From contig NC_134369.1 in the NCBI RefSeq assembly GCF_035582795.1, positions 55,490,001 to 55,554,000 of the forward strand: a stretch of DNA of 64,000 bases, written 5' to 3'. Under the pieces are notes generated by a model. That model worked only from the letters and a program-made list of their open reading frames with translations. It was not told the DNA's origin and made no database searches. This document shows, piece after piece, positions 12,301-20,262 of this stretch (positions within the stretch are counted from its first letter, which is position 1; each line of letters starts with the position of its first letter). Both the position numbers and the translations under genes were made by a program. The DNA is from Mycteria americana. Taxonomy: Eukaryota > Chordata > Aves > Ciconiiformes > Ciconiidae.

Positions 12301-15300
12301 AGAAGACTATCCCACCAAAGTTATAATTTGCACATCAGAAGCTGAACTAATAGTGCAGGCATCTGAGATTAATGATCCAGACTCACCATAGTCTGAACTG
12401 GAAAATGCTCCATGTTAAGATCCATTTGCATTCATTGGCAATAGCCCTTTTGCTATTACAGAGGTGATTTTGCTGTGAGGTTTGCCATTACTGTGAGATG
12501 AATCGCTATGAGGTCTCCAAGACTCAACCTAGAACCACCTCCGTAGTTAGCTAGAAGCTTAATGTGTCGTAACACTATACATCACATAATAGCCAAAAAG
12601 CCCAAAATGTAATTAGGAACAAAGCTAATGAATAAAGTTGCTATAGATAACCTAATGCTGAACAGAGTTGAAACAGTCAGATGAAAATAACAGATATCTA
12701 AAAGACTGTGCATACCCTTTCAAACAAGAAATTATATTTAAGTACAAGCTATGAATCAACTTTGGTCTTCTCTATCATCAGAAATCAGTACAACACTTCA
12801 AAAAAGATACACTTTATTCCATCACAAGCACTTTGGACACAGTGTTAAAAGTAACAGAATGTAGATTAATTTATCAACAAAAGAAGAGTAACTGACAATT
12901 TAAATGTTGATGGAAGGTATTTACGTATTAGTTTATGCAGACGTTAACCAGAAAAACTTAAGAATTATCTTGAGAATTGGCCTCTCTCAGGTAAAGCTTT
13001 TATAACCATCTGTCCAAGCCAGAATAAAATATTTACAGACATCAACAAAAAATGGGAAGAGGAAACAGTCACAATAGATCCCAAAACAAAACACAAAAAC
13101 AAATAAAGCGACTGTGTGTAACATGAGCCCTTCGTAAACCAGGTCATCTGCTTCTCTACAGAATGAGTCAGAAGCAAAGAAATCTTAGCAGAGCTTGCAC
13201 CTCATCATTAGGATTGTATAATGGTTAAAAAAAAAAAAAAGAGAGAGAAAAAGAAAGTTTACCATAAGATCTCAAATTATGCCAAGCAATGAAGGGGATC
13301 CAACAGAAATATTTACATGAAGAATACAGCTGCAAATCACACCCTCAGATAACTAGGCTCTCTCATATGTATAAGCAACTCTGGCAAGTGTTTTCTGAAT
13401 TGCCTCCTGAATAAAATCCTAAAGTGCATCAACGTGGCATATAAGTCTCCTAACTCCTTTGTGGAATCCAGCATGAGCTTTTAAACCATCACATTTAGAA
13501 TACATTGGAACAAAGCTAAACAACAGGCTGACAATGAAGACTGTGACTACTAGTCCTCATTAATATTAGACATCTAATATTAATTTATAGAATATCACTG
13601 AAGCAATGAAAGCAAAATGAGCAATGGTACCAGACCCTTTTACAGACAATTTTAGCCATGTTTATTAGATTCCAAAGCCTGGGGGGGAGGGGAAAAAAAA
13701 CCCTGAAAAACAATAACAACAAAAGATCAATAGTCATTCTCCTCCATAATCAAAGCTTATCATAATCAAAGTTTACCAGAAGATAAATAACAATAAATTC
13801 CTAGACTAGAAAATATTTTTAAGAAGTATTGGTTCTGTAAAGAGTAAAATCCAGAGATTTAAGTTGTATTAAGGATTATTCATAAACTTACTCTCTTAAA
13901 ACATGCTTTATACTTCCCACAGCAATATGAGAAAACATACATTTCAGTGCTCAAAAGAGAAAAGTAAAAGCAATCCAAGCTTTGAAATATTCAACTATTA
14001 ATATCTCCTGATTGCTAAACAACATACAGAATGAGTACATAGATTCAAATAAAAAAACCTGTGTCTTAAAGAAAATATAATTTTAAAACTATCTTTAAAC
14101 TTTCATAAGAACATTCCCATTTAAAAATAAAAAATAGAATACTGTAGAGGTGCAAGGTGTAGCTCCACAGCAAAGATCGAATACTCTATTTAATGCATGA
14201 TTCATCATGGTTTTTACCCATCAAATTTTCACAATGCCTTACGATGTAAGGTGAACCTTACAGTTTACAAATAAATCCATTCTAGTTTAAGTTCTCATTC
14301 AAGAGGAGGTAACTAAGAATTTGCAACATTAAGCCCTTCAAACAGTACATGTATTTATTATCTGAAGCTTTTTATAGTTTCACACTGAATTGTAAGTTAG
14401 ACTATTTGACTCAAGTGGAAGTTCCAAATTCTTCTGCCTCTGGAGCCCTGCAGCCCATTGCTATGTTGACTTCTGGGCTGTACATGCCTTTTCGCACATC
14501 ACGTGTTATGTGTCACGTGTCAGACAAACTGCAAACTAAAGCAAGTTCTTTAGCCCAAAGTTTGTGATAGCATTAAAATGAATCCAGTATCCTCTTCAAA
14601 ACAGACTTGCCAAAAGGAAAAGAACAACGTCTTAAAACAAAACAAACAACATCTATACAGCCTATTGCCCATACGTTCATGGAATGTCTCAGAAGCTCCC
14701 TTCAAGATCCCAGTTTTGCTAATCTCCGCCTCTCACTGGGCAAAGCAGGGAGTGCACATGCATGCTGCAAGATGGGCAACCTCTCACCTAGTCACATACA
14801 CTGAAGGTTCAGGATGCTTTGATCCTTATTTTATTTTTTCCCAAAAACAAGAGCGACGATACAAGCCAACAGGAGGTGGGGCGGGGGAAATCTCACTGTT
14901 AACAGCTCTGTTTCCTTCTTACCTTCCCATATCACAAGTCTTTCCCTCTCTGCCCATACCCTTCCCTGTCACACAAAATTTTTCTCTAATAGGCTTTACA
15001 TTTGCCATTGTTTGGTTCCACAGCACTACCAGGAAACAGAAAATGTGAAGAGGCAACGATACTCTTTTTTCACTGTAAATAATACATAACTTCTTAAGTC
15101 TCCAAAAAGATTAGAAGTTGTACTAATTCTGAGGTTAGAAATAAAACCTTTTCCTTTACAAGATTCCAGAAAGAGATGCTGCAGAAAAATTCATTTTTTT
15201 ATTACTTTCACTGGAGAGCTTCAGTGAGAATCAGAGACAGTCACCACTTCCTACCATTTGATCTTTGGCATATTTTTTTCTTCTACTTCCTGAAAAGAGA

Positions 15301-18300
15301 AGGTGATTCCACTTTCCCCAAAAACTCATTTCCTTCCCAACGTGAGAAAAGAAAGATGGTGACTATTCGGAAGTGGATGAATTGTGAGGTTTCTATCGGG
15401 GAATAAACGGTTTGTGTGACAGGAAGAGGAGAAAAAAAAAAAAGAAGAAAAAAAAGTTGCTGAAACCAGGACAATATATTAGGAGAAAACCACTATTAAC
15501 TGAAATGTGTCCTAAAACTCACTGCTGCATCTGACCTGCAAAATAACCAACTGAAGGAACAATCATTGAAGCACATGCATGCTTACAGTTTCCCTGGCAG
15601 TAGGGGGACATTCTGATTCTTTGCATCATTAAAATAAAATATATATACACAGAGTGGTGCCCAGTATTTGTAATACAACAAGTCACATGGCATCTCACAG
15701 AGGCATTCAAGTGTTATGCACCACAGTTCCTTCCCTATCACAGACCCAATCTACATGCCTATGAAGTGATGTTTTTTCAGCAATTGCTTTTTCGACACAC
15801 AGCAGAGGAGTTTCAGGGCCCTAAGAATATGGGATATAGAGCTAAAATTAAGGTTGACCCTACATATAAAAGCCAGCACTGTAATTTCGAAGTCAAAGTT
15901 TAAAAGTCAAACCATGGTATGATAGGGTTAACAATCAGCTGGGAGCTGTGTAGAAATAGCACTGCATATGCTCTAACTGTGCATTTTCATATGCCGCAAT
16001 ACTTGCTTGAAGGTAACAACAATCGTCTGTTTCATTCTTGAAGATACTAATTTCATCTTAAATTCAAGTTTTATAGTATGTTCACTTACTCACTTGACCA
16101 TAATCAATGCCTGTCTCTAACTCGTTTAATACTTTTCAAGCGATTCCAAGACCCAAGTAATTGCAAATGCAAAGTATAACTGTAGGTTCACCTGCATTTA
16201 GTTGATTGGAATATATAATTCTTTGTACTTTGAGTTTGTTATCAAGAGGTTCAAGCAACAACTTCCACAATATGAAAATGAGACACTCCCTTCTGAAAGA
16301 AGCCACTATTTCTACCACAATAGTACATTCTTTCAAAGCACTGTGGAAACTGACCTCTTTTTCATCTGCCAACTGACAGCTACTTTCGAGATGTAAGTCT
16401 AAATCATTCAATTAGTCACAGAGCTAGCAACATCAAAGAAAGAACACAGAGAGGAGGGGAACACTAGTATCGAAACAAATCGCACATTAAAAGGATATTC
16501 ATGGTATACAACCTCAGTATTTAAGAACAACGAAGATGCTCTGGCTCCAATTCTAGTTCTTGCACGTCCCCTCACCCTCTTTCCCAAAATGAAGCAAAAG
16601 TAAACAATCATGCTGCAACGCTTTAAAACTGTGGTGGGTTGACCCTAGCCAGCAGCTAGGCACCCACACAGTCAGACCCACCACAAAAAAATAAGAAAAA
16701 TATCCCAAGCATCCTATAGATTATTTATATGTTTCTATATCAACAGAAGCTGACTGCAATTTTTCTCCACAAATTATCATATGTCTGTGCATTGTGTAGA
16801 GACAAGTTCTCAAACAGTATCTTGATACGTCTTGCATAGCAATGACACTATTGACACCTTCAGGAGTAGGAGTCTCCCAGGAGTACATGACAGAGCAGCT
16901 CCCTCCTCCACCCTAATGCTCCAGAAATAGACAAGCCATTGCTAGAAAGCATTTTTCAGAAAGCAGAGTTTTCTAAATACTTAATAAGGAAAAGAGAATG
17001 AGGAGGGGAGAAGCAACTGATTCTTATTAAGCCAAATTTCAGAAGCTTAAAAAGACACAAACAAGGCTAAGAATTTTTAAATTAAAAGCAAGTATCGGTA
17101 CTTCCTGAATCTATAAAGCTTTAAGATCAGGATCAAAATGAAAATTGCTTATTATACTATATTAGACAGCTCTTTGTCTAGTTTCTATGAATGTGTTTAT
17201 TCCTCAAACTATCTTTAAATAACTATCCCACAGGGATATGTGCTGTCTCAACGTTTATAAAAGAAATCTAGACATAGCTAGGTAAATATATAGAATAAAT
17301 GTATTCCTTTCCCCTTACCCTTTTTTCTCCTGCACGCTGAAATCTAGCAACACCCAGCGAGACAAGTAGGTTTTCCACCAGCTCTTTTGCTTCTTCTTGA
17401 AAGAAGGAAACTACAGTCCCTTTGGTTTCTGCGTAGCTATCAGGAAGAGCGCCTTTTTTTTTTTTTTTTTTTTTTAGCTGCAGTGATAGCTACGTTCCGC
17501 TGGGGCACGTCCACTGAGCCCCTAGACCCGAGTGACAGGGGGACAGAAGGCTGAACGTGACCGAAGAGACCCAGCACCAGCACTTGCCTTCCCTATCGGC
17601 CCATTAGAGAATGTCAACTACATTAACCCGGGGGGCGGTTGTCTCAAACTCCTACGATGAACAGCATCATACACTTACTTTTACTTCATTATGGAGAAAA
17701 AAGAAAATGAGAGAAAAGGAATGAAGGACATGGGTTAATAGCACCTCCACTGTTAAAATCAGGATGTATATTCTCTGTATTTATATTTTACACACACTTC
17801 TAAATTAACAGTAAAATCTAGATTTACTGCAGTATTCAAGTTGCCTGGAAACTTCTGAGAAGCACAGAGTCCCTATTAAAAATATATACAGATCTTCCCC
17901 AACACAACAACCTACGATAGAGCATTTCTGCTGTTATCTTGAAAGGTCATATACATTTCACGTGTTGAACTACTTCTCCAGAGGGTCTTCAAGTAACTAC
18001 TGAGCTACAAGAAGATTCACAGACTGAAAAGCCAGATAACTCTGCGGTTACATGTTGGCACATTCCCCTCCCTACAATTCCGGCATTTCACCGAGGTCAG
18101 AGAAAAGCTGTCACATAAAACGACATCATTTAGGACTGTAACAAACAGCACACACACCCCCCCCCCAATACTGACACATCCATAAAAGTCAAACACACAA
18201 TCTGGGGGGGGGGGGGGGGGAAGAATGGTTAACCCTTATCTCCTTCAAAAGCGTCAAATACCACTGGGGAAGTGGGACAGGGGAGCCAAATACGCAGAAG

Positions 18301-18688
18301 TCCAACTGAAATACTTATTTCAGAAATAAAAGCAGCCCCCCCGCCCCCCTCTCACACGCTCCTGCCCATGCCTTTCAGCTCATCCTCTTTTCTTTCCTCA
18401 TCGAGATTTCCCTACTGGTCCCGATCAACTCTCCTGAACCTCCTTCCTCAGCACTTCTTCCCCAAGTCCCGGCAGCCCGAGCCCCCCCCGCCACCCCCCC
18501 CGCTTCCCGCCGCCCTCCCCTCAGGCAGGAGCGCTCCCCTCAGCGCCCCCCCGGCGGCACCCCGCCCGCCGTGACCTCCCCGGCCGCCCCGGCCCCCCAG
18601 GCCCGCCCCGCTCACCGTTCCTCAGCTCGTGCTTGACGGTGAGGAGCGGCAGCTCCCCTTCCTCCGCCGGGCCCGAGGGTCCCTCCAT
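6317..18688 (-). CDS. RPS6KA5: RPS6KA5 (MSK1) 5' part: coding exons 1 and 2, gene continues left
   Basis: This is the span of the two visible coding exons, joined 18688-18616 and 6388-6317. RPS6KA5 is a dual-kinase-domain serine/threonine kinase activated by ERK and p38; it acts in the nucleus on CREB, ATF1 and histone H3. The joined frame reads a short acidic N-terminus, then TVKHELRNANLTGHAEKVGI, then ENFELLKVLGTG. This is nearly identical to the human protein just before and into the glycine-rich loop of the N-terminal kinase domain. The splice phases agree: exon 1 ends one base into a codon, and exon 2 supplies the other two bases to make Ala. Only about 48 residues of a protein of roughly 800 are visible. 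Both kinase catalytic cores lie outside the window to the left. RPS6KA4 would have a different N-terminus, so RPS6KA5 is preferred. The identification rests on recalled sequence, not a search. Confidence 0.93.
6592..6739 (-). mobile_element. CR1 LINE fragment
   Basis: It begins AAAATCACAGAATAATTGAA and continues through GGGCACCTCTGAAAAGAGTC, TAGTTCCACCTTGTCTGTGA and AGGTCATCCCTCAAG. This resembles the CR1 3' region read in antisense. It lies about 200 bp from RPS6KA5 exon 2, in intron 1. Confidence 0.7.
7455..7479. repeat. (TAAA)n microsatellite
   Basis: About six TAAA units in RPS6KA5 intron 1. Confidence 0.9.
7905..8045 (+). mobile_element. CR1 LINE fragment (end of ORF2 region)
   Basis: GCACTGATGAAATCTCATCT, GAAATATTATTTTCAATTCT and CAGAGAGACCACTTGAAG follow the CR1 ORF2 end that encodes the LRPHLEYCVQFW-like segment. 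The copy is heavily diverged and not open. Confidence 0.55.
9186..9203. repeat. A18 run
   Basis: Eighteen A residues in RPS6KA5 intron 1; no associated retrocopy seen. Confidence 0.9.
9766..9884 (+). mobile_element. CR1 LINE 3' end
   Basis: The stretch holds ACGTGGCACTTCAGCACACG, GTTTAGTAGGCATGG, GGACTAGATGATCTTAGAGG and TCTTTTCAACCTTAATGATT, and ends in ATTCTATGA. This is the well-known 3' UTR and terminal repeat of avian CR1. It is the best-preserved CR1 copy in the window and is 5'-truncated. Confidence 0.9.
14499..14520. promoter_or_regulatory. Paired CACGTG E-boxes
   Basis: Two TCACGTGT octamers start at 14499 and 14513, leaving 8 nt between the CACGTG cores. Such closely spaced E-boxes are bound by bHLH factors (CLOCK-BMAL1, USF, MITF/TFE families). 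The site is intronic, about 4.2 kb downstream of the RPS6KA5 start codon. No function is shown by sequence alone. Confidence 0.35.
16630..16685 (+). mobile_element. Possible avian endogenous-retrovirus LTR end
   Basis: The stretch opens TGTGGTGGGTTGACCCTAGC, close to the 5' end of a common avian ERV LTR family, and shows TG...CA ends with perfect 9-bp inverted repeats (TGTGGTGGG / CCCACCACA). No retroviral gene, polypurine tract or partner LTR is visible, and no clear target-site duplication. It is a short relic in RPS6KA5 intron 1. The right boundary is uncertain; similarity may run on past 16685. Confidence 0.5.
17433..17494. repeat. Inverted repeat flanking a T21 run
   Basis: CGTAGCTATCA at 17433-17443 and its exact reverse complement TGATAGCTACG at 17484-17494 enclose 40 nt that include 21 T (17455-17475). 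Confidence 0.85.
18157..18220. repeat. C10 run and G17 run, 37 bp apart
   Basis: Ten C at 18157-18166 and seventeen G at 18204-18220 lie just inside RPS6KA5 intron 1, about 400 bp past exon 1. The two runs are complementary and could pair or form a quadruplex. Confidence 0.9.
18616..18688 (-). CDS. RPS6KA5: RPS6KA5 coding exon 1 (start codon)
   Basis: The minus-strand ATG at 18688-18686 has a strong initiation context (A at -3, G at +4). It opens 24 codons rich in Glu, Pro and Gly that end in LLTVKHELRN. The donor follows as G|GTGAGC. The human protein has a longer Gly/Ser-rich stretch before LLTVKHELR, so this N-terminus is about nine residues shorter. The exon sits inside the CpG island, as expected for a first exon. 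The 5' UTR and transcription start lie at higher coordinates and cannot be fixed from sequence alone. Confidence 0.93.
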
Positions 18689-18753
18689 GTTCTCACAGGC
18701 GGGCGCTCCCCCGCCTCTGCCGCTCCCCGTGTGTGTGAGCGCGGAGGCGGGGG

Positions 18754-18764
18754 GACGTCACCTG
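18754..18764. promoter_or_regulatory. CRE-like site overlapping an E-box
   Basis: The sequence GACGTCACCTG lies about 66 bp upstream of the RPS6KA5 ATG. Its GACGTCA core is seven of the eight bases of the ATF/CREB palindrome TGACGTCA; the overlapping CACCTG is an E-box. It could be in the promoter or the 5' UTR, depending on the transcription start. Confidence 0.45.
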
Positions 18765-19025
18765 GCCTGAGGCGGATTTTATTTTCCAGGGGCGCTCCGG
18801 GGGAGAGGAGCCATGCAGGCGCGCTGGGGGCGGCTGTTCTCCCCTCCGCCTTGGGGAAAACGGAAAAAAAAAAAACCCCACACGACCCAACAACAAACAG
18901 TTATTAAAATACAGGGAGGCACACGCACGTCGGCTTCCCTCCCCCGGCCCTCAGAGCCAGCCCATGTCCTTGCGGCTCCCCTCCCCCTTGCTCCGGCCGC
19001 CCTCCCCGCCCAACAGCAGGGAGCG

Positions 19026-19060
19026 GAGCCGAGCCGAGCCGAGCCGAGCCGAGCCGAGCC
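19026..19060. repeat. (GAGCC)7 pentanucleotide array
   Basis: Seven perfect GAGCC units in tandem lie inside the CpG island upstream of RPS6KA5. They are mirrored by a reverse-complement GGCTC-rich stretch at about 19777-19803. Confidence 0.95.
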
Positions 19061-19174
19061 CGGCGCGGCCCAGCCGGGATAGGCTGAGCGAGACGGGAGG
19101 AGGGGGCGCCCTCAGGAGCGGCTCCTACTCAGGCGCTGGCGCTCGCGCCCCCTTCCTCCCCCCGCCGAGCGCTC

Positions 19175-19291
19175 ATTGGGCGCGCGCGCCCGCGAACCCC
19201 AGCGGCTGTTGGGCAGAGAACGTTCGACGTGCCTCCCCGCGCCCTTCCGCCGAGCGACGCGCCCCCTCATTGGATCAGCGGCTGCGCCAAT
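19175..19291. promoter_or_regulatory. Cluster of CCAAT boxes
   Basis: ATTGG occurs at 19175-19179 and 19269-19273, and CCAAT at 19287-19291, so there are boxes in both orientations within about 120 bp. A GC box (CCGCCCCC) follows at about 19300. This arrangement is typical of NF-Y-bound, TATA-less CpG promoters and is compatible with transcription in either direction. Confidence 0.5.
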
Positions 19292-19776
19292 CGCTGGCTC
19301 CGCCCCCCGGCTTCCCCCCAATCCCTCTACTCCCCAATCTTGTTTGTAAACATTCCCGCCCGCCTCTCCCGCTCCCCCTCCGCTTGAGGGCGGGCGCTGG
19401 GTCGCCTACAGAAAAGGGAAGGCGCTGATTGACCGCTGCGGCTGGCAATCATCTGAGGGCGCGGCGGTGGCGCCCTTCCCTCGGGTTACGGACCGCTTCC
19501 ATCGTACTTGGGGGGGACGGGGGAGCACCGTGGGCTTCTCCACTCGCAGTGGCGGCAGGGGGGAGCCGAGCAGAGCTCCAGCCCCGCGCAGGGGAGGCGG
19601 CAGCGCGACGGGGGAGCAGGCTATCCCCTCGCCGAGGGACGCGGCGGGGCAGGGAGGAGCGAGGGACAGCCGGGGGGCGGTTTCACGCAGGGCCCTGACC
19701 GTCCGCTGAACCTCCGCCTCCCCGCACGGTGCGGGCGGTGTGTGCAGGCCCACAGCGGCGGCCCGTCCGTGGGGCG

Positions 19777-19803
19777 CGGCTCGGCACGGCTCGGCTCGGC
19801 TCG
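19777..19803. repeat. Imperfect (GGCTC)n array
   Basis: A run of GGCTC-type units, slightly interrupted by GGCAC, is the reverse complement of the (GAGCC)7 array some 720 bp to the left. It lies inside the CpG island. Confidence 0.8.
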
Positions 19804-19907
19804 CCTCGGCCGCCTCCTTGGGCTGGGGCAGCTGGAGAGCTGCCGCCGTCAGTGTGGCACGTCGGTATGTCCGCCTTCACGCCAGCGCGCAGCGCCGGGT
19901 GACAGCG

Positions 19908-20053
19908 CCGCGGCCGTGCGGTACGCGCCCGAGTCACGCAGGCTCCGGGGCCCCACAAAATGGGGGCGTGGGTGGCGGGGCCGCGGCCGTGCGGTACGCG
20001 CCCGGGTCACGCAGGCTCCGGGGCCCCACAAAATGGGGGCGTGGGTGGCGGGG
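19908..20053. repeat. 73-bp tandem duplication in the CpG island
   Basis: Two adjacent 73-bp copies (19908-19980 and 19981-20053) differ at a single base: GCCCGAGTCAC in copy 1 against GCCCGGGTCAC in copy 2. Each copy carries CACAAAATGGGGGCGTGGG, a GC/KLF-type box. The near identity points to a recent duplication. Confidence 0.95.
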
Positions 20054-20249
20054 CCGCCGGGCGGGGCGTGGGCGCAGGCCTGACGCCGGGCTGCGCTGAG
20101 GGGGCTGCGGGGAGAGAGGCGCCCCGGGTCGCGCCGGACGCGGCCTCCGCCCGTCGCCGGGGCCGGGGGGCAGCGAGCGGAGCCGCCGTCCTGGGAGGTT
20201 GCAGAGGCTGAATTTACTGGGAGATAAAACAACCTTTGTGGCGGCTGAA

Positions 20250-20262
20250 AGGTCACAAAGCA
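20250..20262 (+). promoter_or_regulatory. DR1-like nuclear receptor site
   Basis: AGGTCA, one spacer base, then AAAGCA forms a direct repeat with one-base spacing, the layout bound by HNF4 or PPAR/RXR. It lies just outside the right edge of the CpG island, on the DGLUCY side. The second half-site is imperfect, so this is only a candidate. Confidence 0.3.

Larger units (their letters stand above)
6389..18615 (-). other. RPS6KA5 intron 1
   Basis: This intron of about 12.2 kb lies between coding exons 1 and 2. It contains at least three CR1 fragments (6592-6739, 7905-8045, 9766-9884) and a possible LTR end at 16630-16685. It also holds a (TAAA)n microsatellite, poly-A and poly-T runs, a paired E-box at 14500-14519 and a C-run/G-run pair near 18.2 kb. 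Base composition rises sharply in GC from about 18.3 kb into the CpG island. I see no extra exon or RNA gene. Confidence 0.7.
18480..20215. promoter_or_regulatory. CpG island promoter of RPS6KA5, possibly also DGLUCY
   Basis: The island is very GC-rich and dense in CpG, with sharp borders against AT-rich flanks. It contains the RPS6KA5 start codon at its left end and extends about 1.5 kb upstream of it. Visible elements are inverted and direct CCAAT boxes, several GC boxes, a CRE-like site, (GAGCC)n arrays on both strands and a 73-bp tandem duplication. There is no clear TATA box, which is usual for such promoters. DGLUCY begins on the opposite strand further right, so the island could work in both directions. 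That is inference, because no DGLUCY 5' exon could be fixed here. Confidence 0.85.

Noticed and set aside
18272..18574. Pro- and Ser-rich 100-codon frame on the plus strand, and many similar long frames between 18.2 and 20.4 kb
   Set aside because: GC-rich islands have few stops. These frames are low-complexity translations of C-runs and repeats and overlap in all frames.
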